From NCBI GenBank assembly GCA_003508835.1, contig PUFA01000007.1, forward strand, positions 18,003,001 through 18,067,000: DNA of 64,000 nt. The letters run 5' to 3'. The notes under the pieces are model-generated. The model saw only the letters and a list, made by a program, of their open reading frames with translations. It was not told the DNA's origin and ran no database searches. Of the stretch, positions 10,851 through 21,720 are shown in pieces (within the stretch, counting starts at the first letter, position 1; the number at the start of each line of letters is the position of its first letter). The position numbers were made by a program, and so were the translations under genes. The stretch comes from Eonycteris spelaea. Its lineage: Eukaryota; Chordata; Mammalia; Chiroptera; Pteropodidae.

Positions 10851-11644
10851 AACAAATGGCTCCTATAAATTTGTCTATTTACCAGGCTAAAGGGTACCCT
10901 ATTTAATTAGGCAAACTCAGTTTATAGTCAAGTTATAAGTAGACAATGGATAATTTCATTAATAAGGCAAAATTGATGACTCGAGGGGTTTAGTGGCCTT
11001 TATTTCATGTCAGCATGCTATTTTCAAGAAACTCTTTTTTTCTACTTCATTATTTTTTTTAAATGAAAACAAAAAATGGGGGGAGGAGGAGAAAAAAAAA
11101 AACACTTAAAATGTCAAGCAGTTGATGTCCTTACCTACCTGGGAATTGTAACCCTGCATATAAACAAATAGACAAACATGCAATATCCTTTGTGCCAGGA
11201 GTAAAAGAAATAGAGTCTCATTTTATTGGTTGTGGGAATATCTTTCTAAAGGCTTAGCAAGTAACAGCTATTTTTGTTAAAGTCAAAGAAAGTGAACCAA
11301 AGAGTAGATTGAAGCCACCTAAGAGGCTGACATAGCTACTGATGCTGAAAAATAACAGTGAAGGTTTTGAATGTATTTATGAACCCAAAAGCACAAGTGA
11401 TGGAGAATGAAGGCAGCAATTTTACCAAGGGCAAGAAAAGAGCAGAACAGCAGCTCTTACGTTGTTTGAATTACAAACTTTTCTTCTTGGTTTGGATTTA
11501 CTTAATTTTAGCTGAAATTCTTAGATAATTGTCTTAAGTTTCTTAATTTTGCTTCCCAGGTTGTAGCGGTTCTATTTATCGTATTGGTGAGCGAAAATCT
11601 GATTGAAAATAAAAGCTAATGGGACATCTGAACTCCATCAGTGA
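10851..11644. other. Unique intergenic DNA
   Basis: A G/A-rich tract lies at 11,070-11,102. No gene or repeat family is recognised. Confidence 0.4.
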
Positions 11645-12165
11645 TAAAATTTAGCATTTATTAAACACCTACAGCATGCCAGGAGGTTTGCCTACATAAT
11701 CTCACTTAGTTGTCATAGTCCCACCACTTACCCCACCCTCACCTGCAGCCCCACAGAATCACAGTGTAGTTCAAAAGAATAGAATCCCAAATCACACTGC
11801 CTGTTTAAAACCCACTAGTTTCTGCCTCCTACTGGTTTTGAGATCTGGCACAAGTTATTTAACTTCCTACCTTTCAGTGTTCTAATCTACGATATGGGGG
11901 TAAAATTAATATCTTCTTACCTGAGTTCTTGAGAATCAAGCTAGGTAATAAATACAAATGATTTAGAACAGTGGTTGACTATAGTCTTACATGTGTTTGC
12001 TGTCAGTGTTCTTGTTTTCTTTCTTCTTGCTATCCACATTTTACTGAAAAAAAAAATGCTGAGGCTCGGAGAGTTTACACAATTCATAAGTGACACAGCT
12101 AGTATGAAACCCTAGGACTGCAACCTTAATCTGCCATCACTCTAAGACACGATTCCATGTCTTAT
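11645..12165 (-). repeat. MIR SINE split by a second MIR
   Basis: Left part (about 11,645-11,745) reads TTTATTAAACACCTACAGCATGCCAGG then ATAATCTCACTTAG. The right part (about 12,020-12,165) resumes with CACATTTTACTGAAAA, GCTGAGGCTCGGAGAG and GTGACACAGCTAGTATG. Together they form one antisense MIR opened by the element at about 11,765-12,005. Confidence 0.7.
11765..12005 (+). repeat. MIR SINE nested in another MIR
   Basis: Plus-strand MIR inside an antisense MIR: CACTGCCTGTTTAAAACCC, GGCACAAGTTATTTAACTTCC, TCTAATCTACGATATGGGGG and GTTCTTGAGAATCAAGC occur in MIR order. Confidence 0.7.
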
Positions 12166-12527
12166 CCCAATAAAGTGATAATGTTGAACATTTAGAAGCA
12201 ACTTTTCTGAATGTTCACTACCCCCAAAATCTCATCCCCGAAAATGCCACTCATCGCAAACTGGACACTTGCCCATCCTGCAGGGTGAAGGGATGCTGAC
12301 CCTCCTCGCCCGCCCATTACAGCCTTCATTACAACTGAAGAGCAGGGCACACTGGGCTTCCAGGAGGCTAACTACAGTATTAAAGGGCTATATGATGGGA
12401 ATCTGAGTTATTAATGACTTCATGACAACCGCAAAATGAAATACAGTAAATTTTCATCTTTGGAGAGAAAGTTCTTAGTTTGAAAGGACTAAAGGCCCTC
12501 CTTTTTGTCAGTGCATTATCTCCCTCT
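12166..12527. other. Unique, relatively GC-rich non-coding block
   Basis: No repeat landmark. The stretch 12,225-12,350 is GC-richer than the local average and holds several CpGs. At 12,400-12,440 there are TAAT-type homeodomain cores and AACCGCAA, which fits the RUNX motif. Possible regulatory element, motif-level evidence only. Confidence 0.25.
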
Positions 12528-12548
12528 CCCCCCCCCCCCCAAAAAAAA
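12528..12548. repeat. C13A8 homopolymer junction
   Basis: Thirteen cytosines followed directly by eight adenines. Sequence quality and length here may be unreliable. Confidence 0.85.
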
Positions 12549-13454
12549 TCCCTCTCAGGCTGTCCACAAGCTTCTCAGTCCAACACAAAACACTGTTTTC
12601 AAAAGACACCACACCAAGGTGGCTTCAAAATTGGAGTCATTTGAGGTAACTTTTAATAAACTTCTTTCCTTTCTTCCTGCTTTTCAATGTCTATTTAAGA
12701 ATATATACAAAATCAGCTCCAATGCTCTTTATAGTTCTAGCCCAATAAAAAGACATTAAAATTCCACTAAGTAATAATGTTTCTTTACTGCATTTTAGCA
12801 CTAAAAAAGTAAGTGGTTCCAAGACCGCTGTGGTTGTTAGTACTTAAATGGCCAAATTATCTTAATTGTTTCAGAAGAGGTACTAAAGTTTAAAAAGAGA
12901 GAGGTGCATGTGTGAGAAGGAGGGAAAAGTACCATCATTATACACACTTTTTAGAAGGGAACATTTGTTTGCATTTCAGTCAACAATAATCTACTTTCTA
13001 GTAAATCAAAACCCAAAGAGGTATGGGCGAGGAAATTATATGGCATGTGCTACCCTTGGCTGAGTTGTAGTAAATTTAACTCCATTGTGCAGAAAGCTGC
13101 TGGGCAGAATTATGAGTCCATTTTATTCCCATTTAATCAACTTTGAGTTCTAAGCTGGATCATTTTGAGGCTGAGAGAGACTGCACCACGATGCATGAGA
13201 CATGTTTTCCTGTTTGGCAGTAAGCTCTTTGGATTCTGGTTGCCCGATTCAATATTAAAAGCAGTCTGAGAGTCATGGGCTGTGTGAAGCCGAGGCTACA
13301 GTTCATTCAAGCTGGATATACTACACTGAGAATGCATGTACCAGAAGGCAAAGGGAAAGGATGTTGTAACAGAAATGACGGTGTCGAGAACTAGTTTTTC
13401 CTCAAGTGTTCAGACTTCTACAATAGACTATCCCTCTTTTCATATTGATATCTT
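12549..13454. other. Unique non-coding DNA, possible conserved element
   Basis: Repeat-free for about 900 bases, which is long for this window. The section 12,980-13,400 has mixed composition and retained CpGs (GGGCGAGG, GACGGTGTCGAG). No coding signal. Confidence 0.3.
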
Positions 13455-13560
13455 TTGTGTGTGTTTCTTAAATTTTTAAAATTTATCTTTATTATGGTGA
13501 CATTGGTTAATGAAATTCAGTAAGCTTCCGGTATACAATTCAACAGTAAGGCATATACAT

Positions 13561-13593
<33 letters not shown>

Positions 13594-13690
13594 TATTGCA
13601 TTGTGTTCACAGCCATAGTTAGATTTCTTTCCATCACCACATATTTGACACCCCTTTATTCTATCTACCTCCTCCCTCCCCCCCCACAAA
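13455..13690 (-). repeat. L1 3' end, antisense
   Basis: TTATTATGGTGACATTGGTTAATGAAATTC, GTATACAATTCAACAGTAAGG and ATAGTTAGATTTCTTTCCATCACCACATATTTGAC are landmarks of a laurasiatherian-type L1 3' UTR read in reverse. An (AC)n tract with 13 clean units at 13,561-13,586 has grown inside it. A second copy of the same tail is at 63,241-63,430. Confidence 0.75.
13561..13593. repeat. (AC)n microsatellite
   Basis: Dinucleotide run, with one CG interruption near the right end, embedded in the antisense L1 tail. Confidence 0.95.
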
Positions 13691-13734
13691 CCGAAATCTT
13701 AAATATGCCAAACAAAATTTCTCTTCTTCGCCAA

Positions 13735-15165
13735 AATTCACAACCAGCATTTATTTTTCCTCTTTACTGTAAACTCCAGGAAATAACTGTCTATCTTACC
13801 ACCTTGCATGTCCCTTCTATTCTTTTAGACACACTCTTGACAGGCCACTGCCCTCTGATTACACGCAAATAATTCCAACAAATCACCACTGATCTCCATC
13901 TTGAAATGCCTAATGATCATTTCTTAGTCCTCAGTTAACTGGGCCTATCGGCAACTCTTGAGAGAATTAATTCCTCCCTCCTTCTTAGAAGTTGTTCTTG
14001 GCTTCTAAGATAGTTCCTTTTAGTTATTATCCTTCAACCACAAAATGCCATTCCTTTCCAGTAGTTGGGTCTCCTCTATTGTCCCAATTTATATTTGATG
14101 GAATATGGCAAGATCCACTCACAGATCTCTTCTCTTCTGTGTCTTATACTTACTTCCTAGGTGTTCTTATCCCATAACATGGCCTTAAGTTCCATCTACA
14201 TACTAATGACCAAATTTGCATGTCTAGTTTCAATAGGTCCCCTGAAATCCAGAATTTTTATTCAACAACTGCAATTAAATGTCTAACAAGTGTCTTAAAA
14301 TTAAAGCTTCGCAAACATACACTTAATACCTACCTTTTTCCAATCCCAGATTCAGTCTTCTCTATCTCATTAATAGGCAATTCTATCCTACCAGCCCAAA
14401 ACTTTGGTTTTGGCCTTTACTCCCATTTCTCACATTCCACTTCCAACCCATCACTAATTACTACTGGTTTAACACTCAAACTATATTCTGAATCTGCCCA
14501 TCTCTTGCCACTGCCACTGCTACCTCTTTGGTCCAAGGTAGTCTTCTCATGCAAAGACTCTTGCAAGACACTTCGAGGCCTTAATTTCAACTAGGTTGTA
14601 TTCGACATATAGATGCCAGAGTATTCTTTTCAAAAACTGAAGTCAAATCAAATGGTTCCTCTCTTTACAACCATCTATGTATTCCTAGCTCCTTCAGAAA
14701 TCTAGGCACTTATAATGATGTACAGCATCCTACTATCTCTTTCACTGCTTCTGTTTCTACTAGCTCCCAAACTCGCATATTAGCTCCCCACCAGGCTCCT
14801 TACTGTTCCTTAAATAGTCCCAGTATATTCTCTTCTCAGGGCCTTTGCGCTTAACTGCTCGCACTGCATAGAATGATCTGTCTTCAGAAACACCTCTGTC
14901 ACATGCTACGTTTAGGCCTCTGTTCAAATGTTTGTTGATCAGAAAAAGCTTTCCATGACCCATTTAAAATAGCCTCCCTGGCCCTATCTCAACTAATCCC
15001 TTTATCCTGTTTTATTTTTTCGGCATGACATATTTTGTACTTGTTACTAGTTATTTTTCCTTATTAAACTTGAACATATTGTTGACTTCTTTCTGTTCAC
15101 ACCTTCATCTTGAGTGACTAGAACAGTATCTGGCACATACAAGCTTTTTAATAAGTTCCAAAATT
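13735..15165 (+). repeat. Long L2 LINE, ORF end plus 3' UTR
   Basis: About 1.4 kb of L2 in one orientation. Landmarks include the coding-end region (CTCTTGCCACTGCCACTGCTACCTCTTTGGTCCAAG at 14,501-14,535), GGGCCTTTGCGCTTAACTGCTCGCACTGCATAGAATG, GGCCTCTGTTCAAATG, and AGAACAGTATCTGGCACATAC near the end. Frames of 120 and 124 codons inside it are decayed L2 reading-frame remnants. It is the longest L2 copy in the window. Confidence 0.85.
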
Positions 15166-16999
15166 GTTTGAATAGTTACTTCACAACAGTGAGTAGAATC
15201 AACAAATTTGAAGCATCATCACCTGATTTAGAAGAATATCCAAAAAAATTAAAAATAACAAAATTTGGGAGCCTCTTGACTTCAAATGTATAAAATTTGT
15301 GGGGCAATCTCAGCAGAGAGAACAGGGTCACACAAATTTTACCTTGTGACACTACCTTATGACACTTTGTAAAGGTCGTGTATATTTGAAATAAAATTTT
15401 CCTTGACATAATAGAAAGTGAGTCTTGTATCATCATTAGGAAATATCGATTTAGGAAATTTGATGTCTCAGGCTTTCTGAGATACTGGGGCAGAGAGCCA
15501 AAAATCACAGGCTTGTGATGACATAGCATCCTCTCAGCTGGCTTGAATCCATCTTTGGCTTGTGTGAATCCATAGGGCACACATTCGGTGCTTCTGGCTG
15601 AGTGTTCTGGTCCCAATAATGTTTTCCCATAACTAGCTACATAAAACCACCTCAGATTAACATCTCTGCTAAATCAAACTTGACGTGGTTCAAAGTGCAA
15701 GCCAATTTGTTTTCAATTCCACAATCACTCATCATTCTCATTTTATTAATTCTAGAGACAGAGGAATGTATTAACTTTGTTAAACAAAATTTGATTTTAT
15801 GACTCAGTCTTCACTGTACAGCAAGTTCTTTTAAATATTTCACAGAATTTCCTATGTCAAATCTACAGCTATAAATTTCTTTGATTTTTTTTTTACAGGG
15901 TAGAGCTGAAAAAAGTGCCAAATTTTATTCACTTCTGTAATACTTATTTGTATCTTCACTTTAGACTTAAGAAAAAAAGAAAAACAAATACTTTTTTTAA
16001 AGCATTAAGATCATTTAGTATTCATTTTGTAAAAGCTTTGATCACCCTTTGAACGGCAACTTGATACGCTACTACCTTTGAATTCAAAATGTCTTAAGGA
16101 ATTTTCAGATTTGTCATTAAAAAGGAGGTTCCGTTTTATAAGATGGCACAAATAAGGACACAAGCAACATATGTCACAACACGAACTCTCTTCTCAACCT
16201 CATCACGGACATTTAATTCTTTTTTGTGAAGCTCCCTGCCTGCACCTACCACCTGAGACCCTGATTATCAATTCAACATTTCTTTCTCCCAAAAGTTACA
16301 TTGTCTCCTGACTTTCAATGTTTGAATATGTCCCTATATAAAGTGTGCCCATTAAATTGAAATATCTGTCCTGTTTCCCCTTGCTTATCACATATTTTTC
16401 CTTTTATATCATTGAAAGTTATTTAATACTCATAGCCTAATCCATTTTTGGAAACAATGTCCTCAATAATATATAGCCAAAGGTGCATGATAATGTTTTG
16501 TAAGAACAATTAAAGATTGTGAAACAGTCTGGACTAATTTAAAGCCAACCTACTAGAATTGAGTGACAAAAATGAGTATTAATTATCATGCCCTACCTCC
16601 CTCCTACAACCGAGTTTAATTTCATGGATTTAATATTACCAAAATAACATAAAAATGAATACACTCTTGTGACACTACCATATGATGATAAAGGCTAACA
16701 TTTGGGGAAAAAATGACTTTATAATTGTGCACTGGTGTGCTGGTTAGCTAGCATTTTGTCTCAAGTAGAAAAAAAAAATAAACAGTATTATATTCATAGG
16801 GCATCATGTAACAACTATGACCATCATAGAGCAACACAGAAAAATACTTCGGATAAATAAAAAAAAAAGATGTATGCATGCTCTGAGTATATGTATGCCA
16901 TGCATTTATGATAAAAAGACTGAACAGGAACATAACAAAATGAAAACAATGTTTCTTTAGATTGTAAGATGTCAAAGAAAATTTGCGCTAAACGGAGTT
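15166..16999. other. AT-rich intergenic DNA, no gene
   Basis: The longest open frame of the window (146 codons, minus, 15,176-15,616) lies here. Its first codon is TTG, not ATG; the first ATG would leave 118 codons. It shows no recognisable domain. The rest is AT-rich with no assignable repeat. Confidence 0.4.
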
Positions 17000-17300
17000 A
17001 AACAGGTAAGGACGTCTTTATTTAAGACTACTACAATAAGGTCGAGGAACTCTTGCAATAGAGGGGAGAGACTGAACTCAACTTCACTGAAGCAAAGGCT
17101 TCAGTGGTTGGGTGAGCTAGTGAAAAAGTACTTGAGAATATCAGTGAGGGGGTTGGAGTTTTTATCTATTTATTTAAAACAAAACAAAACAAACATTAAC
17201 ACAGGTCAAATCGGTGTGCCTGGTTTATTACATACAGCTCCTTCATTACCACACCTGAGAGCAGTGATTGCTTCAGTGTCCCTGCTTTCTCTTTGTCTGT
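17000..17300. other. Unassigned sequence, possibly an interspersed repeat
   Basis: The block around 17,010-17,150 (AAGGACGTCTTTATTTAAGAC, AAGGTCGAGGAACTCTTGCAATAG, GAGACTGAACTCAACTTCACTGAAGC) has the feel of a dispersed repeat or LTR, but I cannot name it and no second copy is present. Confidence 0.25.
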
Positions 17301-17689
17301 GACAGCCAAGTAGAAAGGTATCTGCTGCATTGAACTTTGAACTTCATATTATCCTTATCATTACTCTAATCCTTACAAGTGGTGGTGGAGGAGGTTGTTA
17401 TTAGGCCACATATGTCTGCTATTGTCACTTGTTAAAGTAAGCTTTTACCTTTCCACAGAAACTGGGAATTAGGAGCTCTATCTTTTTGACAATTACATTT
17501 CAAAAGGATGGCTCCCTGGTCCTTGGAAAGACATTTCTGGATTGTAAACCTGGCAAGAGGCTGGGAGAAGGTTTAGATTCCAAAGAGCAGAGAAAGAATT
17601 TATATCGAAAGTTTTCATAGGTAACGCTCTAAGTAAAAGGGAGTCGGGGCCTACAGTCGGACAAAACCTATTTATAGTTTAGTCAAACT

Positions 17690-17935
17690 AAGGGGATCAT
17701 TAAGGCCATCGTGGTCCTATGTCCATTGGAGCATTATTTACAATAGCCAAGACGTAGAAACAGTCTAGTGTCTACGCAATGGGATATTAAAAGAAACAAA
17801 AAAGAATGACAACATGTATGGACCTAGAGGGTATTATGCTAAATGAAATAAGTCAGAGGACAAATACCATATGATTTCACTTCTATGTGGAATCTAAAAT
17901 GCAGAAAGTTTTAGAATAAGGATCCACCTTCCCAG
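17690..17935 (+). repeat. L1 fragment, end of ORF2
   Basis: Contains GAGCATTATTTACAATAGCCAAGAC, ATGGACCTAGAGGG, TATTATGCTAAATGAAATAAG and ATATGATTTCACTTCTATGTGGAATCTAAA, the classical end of L1 ORF2. Short internal deletions and stops make it non-functional. Confidence 0.9.
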
Positions 17936-20480
17936 AAAAAGCACTCACTAGCAACCAACCAAAAGATAATTTTAATTTGTCTAAACTCCTTCTATGGAGA
18001 ATTTATAGACATGATTGTGTTGCCAATACCTATATTAATATCTGAGGTTTTAAGTGTCAACTTCGTTCATTTCTTTAAGCATCACATATTTTCCACGATA
18101 TTAAAAGAAATTATTGTTAACATATTACTTATTGGGGTGGCATATAATGCCTGGTTTGCACATAAAATGAAGAACCCCTTTACAATAAATCCGCAACTAT
18201 TCTCTGTCCCCCATTTTCCAAAGATGATAATCACTGGTTTACATACATTGGTCTGTCATGAATTTGACTTATGTTCACATTCTGAGGAAAATATTTTCAT
18301 AGTTTTGAAATAGCATGTAGCTTAGATCACACTTAAAGTCTGAGAAAATATAAATTCAAAAGCTAAACCTGAATAAAGTGAATATGCACCCAAAAAGAAA
18401 TATATCCTTTGTGATATACCTGAGGGTCAGAATTGCTCAAATGACAGACATCTTAGTTCATGAGTTGTGCCCTTAGCTGGTTATCCAAATGAACCATACA
18501 ATGTTTTTTTTTCAGAATTTGTGTTACTAACCACTTACTGTGTTTTGAGAAAAAGGAAGGAACTGATAGGAGTATGCATGGATTGACAGTTAATAGAATC
18601 TATAAGTTATAATTTTTTAATCCTCTTTTCTTTAAGACCATCTACTGCTAAGAAACAATATCTAAGGATTCTGGTGAGGGGTTGTTTGAAAGAGCCACAA
18701 CTGAGACTTGCTATAAGTCTCCATGCTCAATGGCATAGAATTTTTCCAAAATGCTCGCTCTCTGGGAAAGGTGTAGCCTATTTCCCTAGAATTGCTTTTA
18801 ACCATTCTGGCTTTGCGTTAGTGGGCTCTTGTTTATTAATGAAGCTTCTATCATCTAAACTGACAAATAAATAGACATAAAATACATCACGCAACTGATT
18901 GCAACACAATTCTCACTCCCCTAGTGGAAAACCAAAATGTATGACATCAGAGCTTGAGAACATTTTAGAATATTAGAACAGTTTAAATAAAGCCACTTTG
19001 TTTTTAACACACACAGGAAACTGCTTATTTTCCTAAATTTGATGCCAGGATGGAATTAACACATTAGAATCTAAATAGGTAAAACAAATTAAAATACTGT
19101 ACCATTCCCTGGAAGCTCAACAAAGCTTGGCATTTTCCTCCCAATAGTGTTCCAGTGAGCAGGCTATCTGAATATCTGCCACATGGATGGCACACAATTC
19201 AGATGGATCTTCGTTTGACCCATGTTTACCAAATTATATCCCCCAAGTTATTTGCTTTTGACTTTCAGAAAGCCTTGTGCCCTTATCAGCTAAAATGATC
19301 TGAGCTGAGTGATGCTTAAAAGTCAATTTAAAATACTGTTAACTAGTAAAAAGTTATACAATAGTGATCAGGGCTTAAAAAAAAAAAATAGCTGTAGTAG
19401 ATTTGAAAGAGAAGGACCCTGGGGGAATACTCACAGATCTTGGTCCATTTATCCCAGGCAATAAATCATAACCTAGACAAACTAGACAAACTGAGACATA
19501 TTGAGACTTGATTGCTTAATGGATAATCCATTGATCTTTTAATCTCTTTGGATCCTTTTCTGTATTTCATTTTTGTGCCAGGAAGCATGTCACATGCTAG
19601 GCAAAATCATTTTGCTAGCCAGAAGTGAGGTCGCAAAAGAGAATATTAGGGGCATCACAGCTATTTTGGTATTACTTCACTCTTCCTGATAGCCTGGAAA
19701 AACTTATTGGTAGGATGGAAGGGAATGCTAGAACACAGATTCAACAGCTCTGTTCAATACTAGTGCGCTACTAATTAAGTATCTGGGTCAGGTAAAAATG
19801 CCTTGATTTTCTAGACTAGGCCATTCCAAACAATCGGTCCACACTAGCAACCTGACTTCAGAGCCAAAACAATTTCCTTTCCCACTTCAAAAAGTAGAGT
19901 AGCTTGATGACATCAAAGATGTCAAATTGAAGGCTGCATTTAGGAAAAGAAATACTAAAAGGCTGCATCTTTAGCGCACCTGCAACAAGAAGCAGAAGGG
20001 AAACATAAAAGCCCAAGACACTGAACATAATAAAATCTCTCTCAAAAAACAAAATCCCAAATGGTAGTTTAATAGAGAGCAGCTTGATTTTTAAAAGGCT
20101 GGCTCCGTATGTTTGTTTCTTTATCCAAAGCATTCTCACCTTCCACAGGAACAGGATATCACTGCCAACACTCCTGCATGGCTCAGTCACCCCGGGCGAC
20201 AACATAACTAAGTACTGTGTACAGAATAATCAATCAATCAATCCAGAAAAATGAGCAAGTCTCACCCAGCAGGCTCCCACCTTAGGGCAAGTAACATACT
20301 ATTGTTTTATTCTATCAAACTCTATCCAAATCAGTAAACCAATCAGTTACTCCATTCTACTACCAATGTGGGTAGTCTGAATGATAATGACATTGTTTAG
20401 TCAACCGTTCCAATCATCAAGTGGTATTAAGACCCACTATGTTACACAAAGCTCCATCTGTTCTATAGCACTGAGTTAGA
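17936..20480. other. AT-rich intergenic DNA, no gene
   Basis: Mostly unique. Around 18,050-18,190 there is a resemblance to the old mammalian repeat block reading ATGTTATTAAAAATTCTT...CATAATATTCCAT, too weak to call. Frames of 100 and 115 codons (18,011-18,313 plus; 19,858-20,205 minus) show no domain. A9 run at 19,380. Confidence 0.4.
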
Positions 20481-20522
20481 AATCGAAAGAAAAAAAAAAA
20501 AAAGAGAGAAAGAAAGAAAGGA
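20481..20522. repeat. Purine tract, poly(A)/(GAAA)n
   Basis: Uninterrupted purines: a run of 16 adenines (one G-flanked) followed by GAGAGAAAGAAAGAAAG. Confidence 0.9.
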
Positions 20523-20789
20523 AATGTATCCAGCAAACCTAGAGATTAGTAAAAATCAAACAGTAATAATAAAATAACCAGCCTCTATCTGTGCAAATTA
20601 ACCTATGCATAGAAATGAGGTTTGTCCAGTTCCAGAGAAACATTTTATTGAATTTATAAAAAATATTGTATTATTTTATTAAAAATAACCACCTCTCATT
20701 CTGGCATGTGATGTTTTACATTGTGATAAACTAGCTAAAGTCTATTTAGTTCACTCCAAAAACCTACACTATAAGCCCATAGACCATAA

Positions 20790-20920
20790 AGTTTTACAGA
20801 ACAGAAAACTCATCTATGTAATAGACCAAGAAACTGAAGTCAAAGGGTGACTTCTAATATTCATTTAGCTAATTAGTGGAAGAGTATATACATAACTCCA
20901 GAGAGCCTCAGAACAAATCA
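20790..20920 (-). repeat. MIR SINE fragment
   Basis: Antisense landmarks: GACCAAGAAACTGAAG (from GATGAGGAAACTGAGG), a GGTGACTTCTAATATTCATTTAGCTAATTAGTGGA stretch matching the CACACAGCTAGTAAGTGGC region, then AACTCCAGAGAGCC. Confidence 0.5.
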
Positions 20921-21379
20921 CTCTTCATTATATAAAAAATTCAAGATGATCATGGGTTATTGGTATTTTAAGAACTCACAAATTGGGTTAGAGGTGGAGG
21001 CCAATCTAAAAAGGATATTCATCAGTAAACATCAAACAACCAAGCAACCATGACAGTCATGATGTATGAGGGGCTTGCTCTCGCTTTGGTATTGTTATTA
21101 GTAAAACAGTCCCATTCTACATGGAGTTTCAAAACTCAGCTCAATCAAAAGACCCAGAGAAATTAAAGAACAAAGTAATATACAATAAGGTCCAAAAGTT
21201 TAGTAAGAAAATAAGCAGGAAAAAAAAAAAGGTGAAAAACTTGAAAGGAAAGAAATACACTGTTAAAAAGTTAGAGTGGTGGTTAGAAACAAAAGAACAA
21301 ATTTCAAAATGCAGAGTCACCTTCAGGCTGAGACTCAATCACATTCCCCACAGGAAATAGATGCACAGTCAGCTAGGTA
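20921..21379. other. A-rich intergenic DNA
   Basis: Strongly A-rich on the plus strand from 21,150 to 21,300, which explains the overlapping frames on both strands. No gene. Confidence 0.4.
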
Positions 21380-21720
21380 AATGTGAGAGTTTTTGAGGAG
21401 AGTTTAATAAAGGGATGATTCACAAAGGCGATAGCCAGTTATAAGAGAGTTACGGGTATGGTTCAGTGCCCAGGCTAATAACAGAAGAACCTAGTTATCT
21501 TCGTTTGTTTGGTAGGGGTTTTCAAAACACCAAGAGATTTCCACGATTTGGTGGCTATTGACTTATCGCCTTGCTCTCCTCCCTCTTCCCATTTCCTACC
21601 AATAGGGCTCCAATAGTGGGAGAACTCAAGAGGATTTCAGAGGGCAAGGGGAGCCAAATGGCAGAGAATGAATTTCAGGAGACAAACAGAAGAAAGGGAG
21701 CATATGTAACAATATCACCC
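21380..21720. repeat. Probable ancient interspersed repeat, family unknown
   Basis: GAGTTTAATAAAGGGATGATTCACAAAGG, a middle section, then TTGCTCTCCTCCCTCTTCCC, ATTTCCTACCAATAGGG and TCAGAGGGCAAGGGGAGCC match the block order of a mammalian repeat I have seen before but cannot name. Confidence 0.4.

Noticed and set aside
14220..14594. 124-codon plus-strand frame
   Set aside because: Decayed coding end of the L2 element at 13,735-15,165.
15176..15616. Longest open frame (146 codons, minus strand)
   Set aside because: Starts at TTG; the first ATG gives 118 codons. No domain, no Kozak or splice context, and a frame of this length is expected about once by chance in a window this AT-rich.
17668..17677. 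MEF2 site CTATTTATAG (also at 49,792-49,801)
   Set aside because: A perfect match, but AT-only motifs of this kind are expected by chance in such AT-rich DNA.
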